Both the position numbers and the translations under genes were made by a program. From CAZOZZ01 sp965247425 (GTDB lineage Bacteria > Acidobacteriota > Terriglobia > 20CM-2-55-15), in NCBI GenBank assembly GCA_965247425.1, contig OZ252023.1:5580001-5644000 (forward strand): a stretch of 64,000 nt of DNA. Direction: 5' to 3'. This document shows positions 52,759-61,945 of this stretch, piece by piece. Under the pieces are notes generated by a model. It made no database searches. It was given only the letters and a program-made list of their open reading frames with translations, and was not told the origin of the DNA. Position 1 is the first letter of the stretch. The number at the start of each line of letters is the position of its first letter.

Positions 52759-54132
52759 ATGTTCATTACGAAAAAACATATTTCCCGCAGGACTGTCTTG
52801 AAGGGCATGGGCGCGGCGGTTTCACTGCCGTTACTCGAGGGGATGCTGCCTGCCCAGACTCCGATGAGCCAGACCGCGGCCGCTCCAAAGCTTCGTATTG
52901 CCGGTATCGAGATGGTGCACGGCAGTGCCGGGGCCTCCAAGTACGGAGCCGAGCAAAATATGTGGTCCCCGGCGGATGCCGGTTCTGAGTTCGACCTCAC
53001 GCCGAGCGCGATGAGTCCTCTGGAGCCGTTCCGGGACTATCTGACGATCATCAGCAACACGGATGTGGTTCCTGCTGAGGCCTTTGTCTTGAGCGAAGTC
53101 GGCGCAGACCATTTCCGTTCCAGCGCGGTGTTCCTCACTCAGTCGAAACCGAGGATGACGGAAGGCTCGGACGTCTATGTCGGAACATCGATGGACCAGA
53201 TGTATGCGCAACGGTTCCAGGATACGCCGATACCTTCGATTCAGCTCTGTATCGAACCGGTCGACATCGCCGGCGGTTGCCTCTACGGGTATGCCTGTGC
53301 CTACCGGGATACGATCAGCTGGTCGTCTCCCTCGGATCCGCTTCCGATGGCGCGCGACCCGCGCATTGTCTTCGACCAGTTGTTCGGCGCCGGTGGGACG
53401 CCCGAAGAGCGGTCCGCCCGCCGTCAAACCGACAGGAGCATCCTGGATTGGATCACCCACGAGGTCGCTCGGCTGAAGAACGACCTGGGTCCGAACGACC
53501 AACGCCGGTTGGCCGAGTACCTGGACGACGTTCGCGAGATTGAACGAAGGATCCAGAAGATCGAGGCCTTTAATGCCAGTGGCGAAGCTCGCGAGATCCC
53601 GGACGCTCCGATTGGCGTGCCGGACTCGTTTGAGGAGCATGTCAAATTGATGTTCGACCTCCAGGCACTCGGATTCGCAGCCGGCGTGACGCACGTCTCG
53701 GCGTTCAAGATGTCCAAGGACGGCACGAGCCGAACCTACCCGGACAGCGGCAGCAGGGGCTCGTTCCACCCGTCCTCCCATTTCGGGACGACCCCGGAGC
53801 GCATCGAAGACTTCAACAAGATCAACCGCTATCACGTCGGCATGGTTCCCTACTTCCTCGAGAAGTTGAAAAACACGCCTGACGGTGATGGCAGCCTGCT
53901 CGACCACACGCTGGTCATCTACGGCTCGCCGATGGGCAATGCCAGTGTCCACAACCACAAGCGGTGTCCGTTGTTCCTGGCAGGACATGCCAACGGCGCG
54001 CTCAAGGGCAACTCGCACTTGATCGCCCCGGATGGGACGCCGATGGCGAATGCTTTCCTGACCTTGATGCACAGGATCGGGTTTGACGACATGGAAAGCT
54101 TTGGCGACAGTACCGTCGAGTTTGCGATCTGA
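52759..54132 (+). CDS. Triad gene B1: Tat-exported DUF1552 protein
   Basis: A 457-residue protein from ATG at 52759, preceded by AGGAGG. SRRTVLKGMGAAVSLPLLEG near residue 9 is a twin-arginine signal, so the protein is exported folded. The DUF1552 body includes MVHGSAGASKYGAEQNMWSP, FDLTPSAMSPLEPFRDYLTI and LLDHTLVIYGSPMGNASVHN, which recall the DUF1501/sulfatase-like fold. No activity is established. It lies 97 bases after A1 and 27 before C1, and its counterpart B2 is highly similar. Confidence 0.9.
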   Translation: MFITKKHISRRTVLKGMGAAVSLPLLEGMLPAQTPMSQTAAAPKLRIAGIEMVHGSAGASKYGAEQNMWSPADAGSEFDLTPSAMSPLEPFRDYLTIISNTDVVPAEAFVLSEVGADHFRSSAVFLTQSKPRMTEGSDVYVGTSMDQMYAQRFQDTPIPSIQLCIEPVDIAGGCLYGYACAYRDTISWSSPSDPLPMARDPRIVFDQLFGAGGTPEERSARRQTDRSILDWITHEVARLKNDLGPNDQRRLAEYLDDVREIERRIQKIEAFNASGEAREIPDAPIGVPDSFEEHVKLMFDLQALGFAAGVTHVSAFKMSKDGTSRTYPDSGSRGSFHPSSHFGTTPERIEDFNKINRYHVGMVPYFLEKLKNTPDGDGSLLDHTLVIYGSPMGNASVHNHKRCPLFLAGHANGALKGNSHLIAPDGTPMANAFLTLMHRIGFDDMESFGDSTVEFAI

Positions 54133-54158
54133 AGCGGAAGCGCAGGAGGAGACCTATC

Positions 54159-56135
54159 TTGAGGAACAAAGTAATTCGTGGCCTTTTTTTGAGCTTCGCC
54201 GGAGCGGTATCGGTGACTGTCTTGCTTCTGGCCGCGCCGTCCGACACGCCAGTTGCGGACGCGGTCCGGGCCGGTGACAACGCCACTCTGCGTTCTCTGT
54301 TGACCCAGGGCGCGGATGTGAACGCGGCCCAGGGAGACGGTATGACGGCGCTCCATTGGGCGGCATACAAGGCGGACGTGGAAACGGCGGAAATCCTGCT
54401 CTACGCCGGTGCGAACGTGCGAGCCGCAACCCGGATCAACGCCATGACTCCTCTGATTCTCGCCGCTCAAACCGGCAGTGCCCGCATGATCGAGGCGCTG
54501 CTGGAGAGTGGTGCGGACCCGAACCTGGCGATTGCGACGGGGACGACGCCGCTTATGCTTGCCGCCGCTGCGGGTAGTGCGGACGCTGTGTCCGCCTTGA
54601 TCGAAGCCGGCGCCGAGGTGGACGCGACAGAAAACGCTCAGGGGCAGACGGCTCTGATGTTTGCGGCTTCCTTCAATCGGGACGCCGCGATCAAAGTTCT
54701 CATGGAGAACGATGCGGATGCCACACAGGCTTCGAAAGTGGTCGATGTTGCCGCGCGCTCCTCACGCGGGCGGGGCCGTGGCGGCCAGACCGCGGCACGT
54801 GGTCGAGGTGCCGGAACGGGAGGAAACCAGCAGGCGGCGGCAGTGCCGGGCGGAGGCCGTGGGCGGAATGCTCAGGCGGCTGCGTCGCAGGGTCGGGGCG
54901 GTAACGCCCAGGCCGCCGCAGCCGGGCGCCGGGGACGGGGCCGTGGTGGCCAGGCCGCCGCGACGCCGGGGCAAGATCGGGGACAGAATCCAGCAGCCGC
55001 CGCCGGCGGTCGAGGCCGTCGCGGTCAACGTGGCCAGGCTGGGGCCCAGGCCCGTGGTCGTGGTGGGAATGCTCAGGCGGCAGCGACCCGCACCGGCGGT
55101 CGAGGCCGGGGAGCGAACGTTCAGTCCGCCGAGACGGCTTCCGATGCGCCACTTCTGTCGGCGTCCGGACTTCCCGTCACCAGTGGCAACGTGGGCAGCG
55201 TCCGCCGTCAGACGGGGCGGCGCGGCCGCGGTTTCAATAGAGGAGATCGTCCCAGACGTGTCGACTACCTTGGCGGTCTGACGCCCTTGCTGTTCGCCGT
55301 CCGTGAAGGCCATTTCGAGGCGACAAGAAGTCTGCTCGACCAGGGGGCCGACATCAACGCCGTCACTCCTGGTGACAAATCCAGCCCGCTTCTGGTCGCG
55401 ACTATCAATGGTCATTTTGATCTTGCCAAGTATTTGCTGGATGAAGGGGCCGATCCCAAGCTTGCCAGCATGGCGGGGGCCACTCCCCTATACGCGGCCG
55501 TGAATGTGAAATGGGCGCCTGAGGCCGGCTACCCGCAGCCGGACACGACCCAGGAGGAAACGACATATCTCGAGCTGATGCAGGCGTTTCTCGACAAGGG
55601 CGCGGACGTAGACGCCCAGCTCGAGAAAGAGCTGTGGTTCACCTCCTACACGTTCGATCTGTCACGTGTCGATGCCGGTGGCGCGACCGCCTTCTGGCGC
55701 GCAGCCCAGGTCAGCGACATTGACGCCTTGCGACTTCTGGTGGCGGCCGGAGCGGACCCGGAGATTGCCAACAAGGACGATGTCAAGCCGATCCACGTTG
55801 GAACCGGAGGCGGTGTTCACGGCAACGACGAAGTGCTCGCTCCCGGCGGTTGGTTGCTGGCAGTCCGTTACCTGGTAGAGGAACTGGGCGCTGACGTCAA
55901 CTCGAAAGACAAGAACGGCTACACGCCGATTCACAATGCGGCATCGATCGGAGAGAGCGAACTGGTTCAGTACCTGGTGGACAAGGGCGGCAACGTCCGG
56001 GCCGTCAGCAACAATGGGGAAACGACGGCGGACATGGCGAACGGTCCGAGACAGCGCATTCAGCCGTTCCCGGAGACGCTTGCCCTTCTTCGGAGCCTGG
56101 GCTCGAAGTTCAATTCCAACTGTGTGTCTTGTTGA
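54159..56135 (+). CDS. Triad gene C1: secreted ankyrin-repeat protein with Arg-Gly-rich linker
   Basis: A 658-residue protein. TTG at 54159, eight bases after AGGAGGA, begins a signal-like segment (LFLSFAGAVSVTVLLLAAPS). Ankyrin repeats fill about 35-195 (GMTALHWAAYKADVETAEIL). A low-complexity linker at about 201-365 is built of RGRGG, NAQAAA and similar words, then further ankyrin repeats follow at about 370-650. The last residues are NCVSC, identical in C2. It probably binds partner proteins in the periplasm. It ends 111 bases before A2. Confidence 0.9.
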   Translation: MRNKVIRGLFLSFAGAVSVTVLLLAAPSDTPVADAVRAGDNATLRSLLTQGADVNAAQGDGMTALHWAAYKADVETAEILLYAGANVRAATRINAMTPLILAAQTGSARMIEALLESGADPNLAIATGTTPLMLAAAAGSADAVSALIEAGAEVDATENAQGQTALMFAASFNRDAAIKVLMENDADATQASKVVDVAARSSRGRGRGGQTAARGRGAGTGGNQQAAAVPGGGRGRNAQAAASQGRGGNAQAAAAGRRGRGRGGQAAATPGQDRGQNPAAAAGGRGRRGQRGQAGAQARGRGGNAQAAATRTGGRGRGANVQSAETASDAPLLSASGLPVTSGNVGSVRRQTGRRGRGFNRGDRPRRVDYLGGLTPLLFAVREGHFEATRSLLDQGADINAVTPGDKSSPLLVATINGHFDLAKYLLDEGADPKLASMAGATPLYAAVNVKWAPEAGYPQPDTTQEETTYLELMQAFLDKGADVDAQLEKELWFTSYTFDLSRVDAGGATAFWRAAQVSDIDALRLLVAAGADPEIANKDDVKPIHVGTGGGVHGNDEVLAPGGWLLAVRYLVEELGADVNSKDKNGYTPIHNAASIGESELVQYLVDKGGNVRAVSNNGETTADMANGPRQRIQPFPETLALLRSLGSKFNSNCVSC

Positions 56136-56136
56136 G

Positions 56137-56214
56137 AGCTATTAGCTTTTGGCTATTAGCTGCTAGCGCGGAAGAGGCGACTTGGACTTGACCCAAAGCC
56201 AATAGCTAAGAGCC
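56137..56214. repeat. Inverted repeat between modules 1 and 2
   Basis: Arms 56137-56154 and 56197-56214 pair at 15 of 18 positions and are built from AGCTATTAGC-like words. The structure lies directly after C1 and before A2, so it could stabilise, process or attenuate the transcript between the two modules. No T-run follows. Confidence 0.5.
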
Positions 56215-56246
56215 AGCATTAATAAGTAATAAAGGTAGTACTCATA

Positions 56247-58682
56247 ATGAAACAGATCATGGCGATCATAGGTGCCCTTAGCTTGTGCCTGACCCTGGGT
56301 GCGAATGTGAACCTGGCCGGGCAGGCACAAGCCTCGGCGATGAGTTCCCCAGGTGCGGGTGCGTTGTCGGTCGAATCGCAACAGGCTGTTCTGGATCAGT
56401 ATTGCGTGTTTTGTCACGACGACGTCGAGCAGGCTGGGGGTATGTCACTGTCCCGACTGGATCTGGCGCAGGTTGGGGATAGTGCGGAGCTGGCAGAGAA
56501 AATCATCCGCAAACTGCGAGCCGGCATGATGCCACCGGCCGGTCAGCCCCGGCCGGACGCCGGGACTCTTCAGGGCCTGGCCGCGTCTCTGGAGTCGGAC
56601 CTCGACAGCGTCGCGGCGGCCAACCCAAACCCGGGTCAACGGAGTCTTCAGCGCCTCAACAGGGCCGAATACGCGCGCTCGGTCGAGGAACTGCTGGAGA
56701 TCAAAATAGACGCCACTACGCTTCTGCCTCCCGACAGCATGGGCGGAGGTGGTTTCGATAACGTGGCCGACGCGCTGACATTGTCCGCCTCCCTGATGGA
56801 AGGGTACATGCGGGCCGCCAGCAAAATCAGCCGGGTGGCGGTCGGCGATCAGGACGCGAGCCCTTCTGTTTCGACGTACAAGGTTCCGAGGACGTCGTCG
56901 CAAATGCGTCGCGTGGACGGCGCGCCGTTCGGTACGCGTGGTGGCACCTTCGTCGTTCACAATTTCCCGGCCGATGGGCAGTATGTCTTCAAGATGGAGT
57001 TCTACCCGACGCCGACTGGCAGCCTCTTTGGTTCGAAAGCTCCAGACGAAAAGATCGAGATTTCGATAAACGGCGCGCGGGTGGCCTTGTTGGATCTCGA
57101 TCCGCGAATGAGCGAGTCGAGGGACGGCGTGCAGGTACAGACGGCCCGGATCACCGTCAAGGCTGGCCCCCAGAGGGTTGCGGCCGCGTTCATCCAGAAG
57201 TTTGTCGGACCGATCGACGATTTGATCCGTCCGATCGAGCATACGATTGCAGACAGTCAGATCTCGGCGGGCGACGGTATCACGAACCTGCCCCATCTCC
57301 AGGCGCTCGGTATCAGCGGCCCGTTCAATGCGACCGGGGCTTCAGATACCCCCAGCCGGCGGAAGATCTTCAAGTGTCGTCCCCTGAGTCGCGGTGAGGA
57401 AGCCACCTGTGCGACCGAGATCGTCACTGCACTGTCAACTCAAGCTTATCGGAGACCGGTGAATGCCGAAGACCTTGAGGGCCTGATGACGTTCTATCAA
57501 GAAGGCCGCGACAGCGGGGACTTTGAGTTGGGAATCCGGTCGGCCCTCCAAGCCATCCTGACAAGTCCCAATTTTGTTTTCCGGTTCGAGCAGGAACCGG
57601 CCGATGCCGCACCGGGTGACACGTACCGGATCAGCGATCTGGAACTGGCCTCCCGTTTGTCGTATTTCCTGTGGAGCACTGTTCCGGACGAGGAACTTTA
57701 CGCGGTTGCAAACGAAGGACGACTGTACGATACGGGTGTGCTCGGAGCGCAGGTACGCCGGATGCTCACCGATCCACGCTCCGAAGCGCTGGCGACGAGG
57801 TTCGCCTCGCAGTGGTTGCGTCTGCAGGACCTGGACGGCAGGGTGCCGGATCCTTTACTTTACCCGCAGTTCGACACGACCTTGGGTCAGTCCATGCAAC
57901 GCGAGACGCAGTTGCTCTTTGACAGAATTGCCCGCGAGGACCGTAGCGTGCTCGAACTGCTGACTGCCGATTACACGTTCGTCGATGAGCGCCTTGCCAA
58001 CCATTATGGAATTCCGAACATTATTGGAAACAGGTTCCGACAAGTGTCGGTGAACGATGAGAATCGGAGGGGGTTGCTGGGCCACGGCAGCATTCTGACG
58101 TTGACGTCGATTGCCGACAGAACCTCTCCGGTCGCCCGCGGCAAGTGGGTCCTGGAAGTGATTCTGGGCACGCCTCCGCCCCCGCCTCCGCCGAACGTTC
58201 CGGAACTGGAGGAGACGGCCGGTACCCAGGGAGACAAGCTTCTCACCCTGCGCGAGCGCCAGGAAGAACACCGTCAAAATCCATTTTGCGCCGGCTGTCA
58301 CGTGATGATCGATCCGATTGGCCTGGCGCTTGAAAACTTTGACCCGACCGGAAGATGGCGGGAGTTGGACGCGGGCAACCCGGTGGATTCCGCCGGCGAA
58401 TTGTTCGACGGGACAAAAATCGATGGTCCGGTCGGCCTGCGGCAGGCCTTATTGAGTAAATCCGACTCGTTTATCCGCAACTTCACAGAAAACCTGATGA
58501 CCTACAGTCTGGGTCGGCGGGTTCAGTATTACGACATGCCGACCGTGCGAGCGATTGCGCGGGAGGCTGCGAAGAATGACAATCGGTTTTCCTCTTTCAT
58601 CCTGGGCATCGTCCGGAGCCCGGCATTTCAGATGAGGATCGTGCAGCAGAGCACCGAAGAAGCAGGTGCGGGGGGCCGCTAG
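56247..58682 (+). CDS. Triad gene A2: secreted DUF1592-type cytochrome-like protein
   Basis: An 811-residue paralogue of A1 with the same domain order. The signal peptide is IMAIIGALSLCLTLGANVNL. Heme motifs are CVFCH near residue 54 and CAGCH near 683. RLNRAEYARSVEELLEIKID begins DUF1587, YRISDLELASRLSYFLWSTV begins DUF1592, and LLGHGSILTLTSIADRTSPV lies in DUF1588. Identity with A1 is high along its whole length, so the pair arose by duplication. AAAGG lies before the ATG. Confidence 0.9.
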   Translation: MKQIMAIIGALSLCLTLGANVNLAGQAQASAMSSPGAGALSVESQQAVLDQYCVFCHDDVEQAGGMSLSRLDLAQVGDSAELAEKIIRKLRAGMMPPAGQPRPDAGTLQGLAASLESDLDSVAAANPNPGQRSLQRLNRAEYARSVEELLEIKIDATTLLPPDSMGGGGFDNVADALTLSASLMEGYMRAASKISRVAVGDQDASPSVSTYKVPRTSSQMRRVDGAPFGTRGGTFVVHNFPADGQYVFKMEFYPTPTGSLFGSKAPDEKIEISINGARVALLDLDPRMSESRDGVQVQTARITVKAGPQRVAAAFIQKFVGPIDDLIRPIEHTIADSQISAGDGITNLPHLQALGISGPFNATGASDTPSRRKIFKCRPLSRGEEATCATEIVTALSTQAYRRPVNAEDLEGLMTFYQEGRDSGDFELGIRSALQAILTSPNFVFRFEQEPADAAPGDTYRISDLELASRLSYFLWSTVPDEELYAVANEGRLYDTGVLGAQVRRMLTDPRSEALATRFASQWLRLQDLDGRVPDPLLYPQFDTTLGQSMQRETQLLFDRIAREDRSVLELLTADYTFVDERLANHYGIPNIIGNRFRQVSVNDENRRGLLGHGSILTLTSIADRTSPVARGKWVLEVILGTPPPPPPPNVPELEETAGTQGDKLLTLRERQEEHRQNPFCAGCHVMIDPIGLALENFDPTGRWRELDAGNPVDSAGELFDGTKIDGPVGLRQALLSKSDSFIRNFTENLMTYSLGRRVQYYDMPTVRAIAREAAKNDNRFSSFILGIVRSPAFQMRIVQQSTEEAGAGGR

Positions 58683-58769
58683 GGCGCTCCCGCAAGTGAT
58701 TTGCAATATTGAACAGTAATTGAATCAGACTTATTTCACGTAAACGGTATCAGGAGGACATTGGGGCTT

Positions 58770-60149
58770 ATGTTCATTACGAAGAAGCACATTTCCCGTC
58801 GAGCGGTTCTGAAGGGAATGGGGGTGACGATGTCGTTACCATTCCTGGAGTCGATGCTGCCCGCCCAGACGCCTATCGGCCAGACGGCCGCGGGTAACAC
58901 ACCGACTCGTCTGGCTTGCCTTGAGATGGTGCACGGTGCGGCCGGCAGTAACAAGTACGGGATTGAGAAGAACCTGTGGGCCCCGGCGACCGAGGGTGCG
59001 GACTTTGACCTCACGCCGAGTAGCTTGAGCCCTCTCGAACCGTTCAAGGATGCCTTGACGATCGTCAGCAACACCGATTGCCGTAACGCGGAAGCGTTCG
59101 AACTCGGCGAAGTCGGCGCGGACCATTTTCGGACCGCTGCAGTGTTTCTGACACAGGCAAAACCGAAGATGACGGAAGGTTCCGACGTCTTCGCGGGCAC
59201 ATCGATTGAGCAGGTGTACGCCCAGAGGTTCGGTCAGGAAACGCCGATTCCCTCCCTTCAGCTGTCCATCGAGAACCTGGCCCAGTCGGGCGCCTGTTCC
59301 TACGGCTACTCCTGCGTTTACACGGACTCGATAAGCTGGGGGACACCGGAGGATCCGCTTCCAATGACGAGAGATCCGCGGGTTATCTTCGAGCAGATGT
59401 TTGGTGACGGCATTACCGAAGACGAGCGTGCGACTCGCCGTCAGGAGAACCGCAGCATTCTGGACTGGATCACGCGTGAGGTGGTCCGGTTGAAGCAGGA
59501 TCTGGGCGCGAACGATCGCAACCGGCTGACCGAGTACCTGGATGACATTCGGGAACTCGAGCGCCGAATCCAGAAGATCGAAGAATTCAATACCAGCGGC
59601 GACTCGAGAGAACTGCCGGACGCTCCGATTGGTGTACCCGACGACTGGGAAGAACACGTCAAGTTGATGTTCGACATGCAGGCGCTGGCGTTCATGGCGG
59701 GTATCACGCACGTTTCGGCGTTCAAGATGAGCCGTGACGTGTCGCAGCGGGTCTTCCCCGCCAGCGGCGTCCGGACGTCGTTCCACTCGGCTTCACATCA
59801 CGGCGGGAGAGCGCAGCGGGTCGAGGACTACTCCAAGATCAACCGGTACCATGTCGGTATCGTTCCCTACTTCCTGGAGAAACTGAAGAATACGCCTGAC
59901 GGCGACGGCAACCTGCTGGACCATACCGTGGTCCTTTATGGTTCTGCGATGGGCGACTCGAACCTTCACAACCACAAGAGGTGTCCACTCTTCCTGGTTG
60001 GAGGCGGCAACGGCGCGCTCGCCGGCAACCTCCATTTCAAGGCTGAAGATGGAACACCGATGGCGAATGCTTACCTGACCTTGCTGCACAGGCTCGGGGT
60101 CGATGATATCGATACTTTTGGCGACAGCACCGGAGAGCTTGCGATCTGA
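58770..60149 (+). CDS. Triad gene B2: Tat-exported DUF1552 protein
   Basis: A 459-residue paralogue of B1 from ATG at 58770, with AGGAGG upstream in the same position as in B1. SRRAVLKGMGVTMSLPFLES is the twin-arginine signal. EMVHGAAGSNKYGIEKNLWA and LLDHTVVLYGSAMGDSNLHN match B1 closely. It follows A2 by 87 bases and precedes C2 by 42. Confidence 0.9.
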   Translation: MFITKKHISRRAVLKGMGVTMSLPFLESMLPAQTPIGQTAAGNTPTRLACLEMVHGAAGSNKYGIEKNLWAPATEGADFDLTPSSLSPLEPFKDALTIVSNTDCRNAEAFELGEVGADHFRTAAVFLTQAKPKMTEGSDVFAGTSIEQVYAQRFGQETPIPSLQLSIENLAQSGACSYGYSCVYTDSISWGTPEDPLPMTRDPRVIFEQMFGDGITEDERATRRQENRSILDWITREVVRLKQDLGANDRNRLTEYLDDIRELERRIQKIEEFNTSGDSRELPDAPIGVPDDWEEHVKLMFDMQALAFMAGITHVSAFKMSRDVSQRVFPASGVRTSFHSASHHGGRAQRVEDYSKINRYHVGIVPYFLEKLKNTPDGDGNLLDHTVVLYGSAMGDSNLHNHKRCPLFLVGGGNGALAGNLHFKAEDGTPMANAYLTLLHRLGVDDIDTFGDSTGELAI

Positions 60150-60191
60150 CACCCGAGGCGAAGCCCACCCGGGGCAGCAGGAGATTATTTT

Positions 60192-61928
60192 ATGTTGCGG
60201 AAGAAACTAGTCGTCGCTCTTTGCGGCACCCTCGTTGGCGCTCTTTCCATGACCGCGCTGTTGCTGGCCGTTGCCGCCGCCGACACACCTGTCGCAGATG
60301 CGGCCCAGGCCGGCGACAGGGAGACCGTGCGTTCGTTGCTCAGGCAGGGAGCGGATGTGAATGCCGCGCAGGGTGACGGGATGACGGCGCTCCACTGGGC
60401 GGCGTTCAAGGATGATGTCGAAACCGCGGAGATGCTGCTTTATGGCGGGGCCAACGTGGCTGCGACGACGAGAGTGAACGCCATGACGCCTCTGGTGCTG
60501 GCATCACGGAACGGCAGCTCGCCCATGATCGAAGTGCTGATCGAGGGCGGAGCCGACGCGAACCTTGCCATGACGACAGGAACGACCCCTCTTATGCTGG
60601 CGGCCGCATCGGGCGTCGGGGAGGCCGTGAAGGCCTTGATCGACCACGGAGCGGACCTGGACGCGAAGGAAGGCGAACGCGGACAGACCCCGCTGATGTT
60701 TGCGGCTGCTCTCAATCGGGCCGAGGCGATCGACGTCCTTATTGAAGGTGGCGCGGATGCCACCATCGCGACGAAGGTGGTGGACGTGGCCGAGCGGAAT
60801 AGATCCGCACGTGCCCGACGCGGTGGGCGTGGCCAGGTCGCCCAGGGCCAGGGTCGTGGTCGCGGTGGAAACCAGCAACAGGCGGCGGCCAGAGGTCGCG
60901 GCGGTCGAGGTACTCCCGGCGCCGGTTCCGGGGCGCCCCTGCTTTCCGCATCGGGCCTTGGCTCCCGTTCCGGCAACGCGGGTAGTGTCCGTCGTCAACA
61001 GCCGCAGGCGCGCGGCCGGTTTCGCGGCGGCATGGGCGAACGCGTTCCGCCCGTCGAAACTATGGGCGGCTTGACACCCCTGCTCTTTGCAGCGCGACAA
61101 GGTCACCTCCAGGCGACCGACTCCCTGCTCGCCGCGGGAGTCGATATCAACGAGGTGAGCCCCGGCGACAACAGTACCCCACTCTTGATCGCGACTATCA
61201 ACGGCCACTTCGATCTGGCTAGTCATCTACTTGATCAGGGGGCGGATCCGACGATCGCCAGCAAAGCGGGGGGAACTCCCCTCTACGTAACGGTGAACGT
61301 AAAGTGGGCACCCGAAGCGGGATATCCGCAACCCGATACATCGCAGGAAAAGGTCACGTATCTGGACTTGATGGAGCAGCTCCTGGAGAATGGGGCGGAC
61401 GTCAATGCCCAACTGAAGAAGGAGTTGTGGTTCACTGGCTACAACTTCGATCTGTCACGGGCGAACGCTACCGGAGCGACGACCTTCTGGCGAGCTTCGC
61501 AAGTGAGTGACGTGACGGCTTTGCGTTTTCTTGTCGAACACGGCGCCGATCCGAGCATTGCGACCAAGGACAAGATCATGCCTCTCCACGTTGCGACCGG
61601 CGGTGGCGTCCACGGCAACGACGAGGTCACCGCGCCCGGCGGCTGGATGCCCGCTGTCCGGTACCTGGTGAATGAACTCGGAGCGGACGTGAACGTCAAG
61701 GACAGCAGGGGCATGACGCCTCTCCACAACGCGGCGGCAATTGGTCACAACGAGATGGTCCAGTTCCTGTTTGACCATGGCGCCGACCCGACGGCCCTGG
61801 GCAACAACGGAGAGACCGTCGCCGATATGGCCAACGGTCCCAGGCAACGTATTCAACCGTTCCTAGAAACGATTGCGCTCTTGTTGAAGATGGGTTCTCC
61901 TTTCAACGACAACTGCGTGTCGTGTTGA
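60192..61928 (+). CDS. Triad gene C2: secreted ankyrin-repeat protein
   Basis: A 578-residue paralogue of C1, shorter mainly because the Arg-Gly linker is about 60 residues against about 160. The signal segment is ALCGTLVGALSMTALLLAVA. Ankyrin repeats flank the linker (GMTALHWAAFKDDVETAEML; later GMTPLHNAAAIGHNEMVQFL). The C-terminus is again NCVSC. CAGCAGGAG precedes the ATG. A3 begins 18 bases after its stop, so the operon continues. Confidence 0.9.
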   Translation: MLRKKLVVALCGTLVGALSMTALLLAVAAADTPVADAAQAGDRETVRSLLRQGADVNAAQGDGMTALHWAAFKDDVETAEMLLYGGANVAATTRVNAMTPLVLASRNGSSPMIEVLIEGGADANLAMTTGTTPLMLAAASGVGEAVKALIDHGADLDAKEGERGQTPLMFAAALNRAEAIDVLIEGGADATIATKVVDVAERNRSARARRGGRGQVAQGQGRGRGGNQQQAAARGRGGRGTPGAGSGAPLLSASGLGSRSGNAGSVRRQQPQARGRFRGGMGERVPPVETMGGLTPLLFAARQGHLQATDSLLAAGVDINEVSPGDNSTPLLIATINGHFDLASHLLDQGADPTIASKAGGTPLYVTVNVKWAPEAGYPQPDTSQEKVTYLDLMEQLLENGADVNAQLKKELWFTGYNFDLSRANATGATTFWRASQVSDVTALRFLVEHGADPSIATKDKIMPLHVATGGGVHGNDEVTAPGGWMPAVRYLVNELGADVNVKDSRGMTPLHNAAAIGHNEMVQFLFDHGADPTALGNNGETVADMANGPRQRIQPFLETIALLLKMGSPFNDNCVSC

Positions 61929-61945
61929 GTAACCGAGGAAGTTAA

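Noticed and set aside
52831..54072. A 413-codon open frame antisense to triad gene B1
   Set aside because: Same reason; a similar shadow appears antisense to B2, as expected from paralogous DNA.
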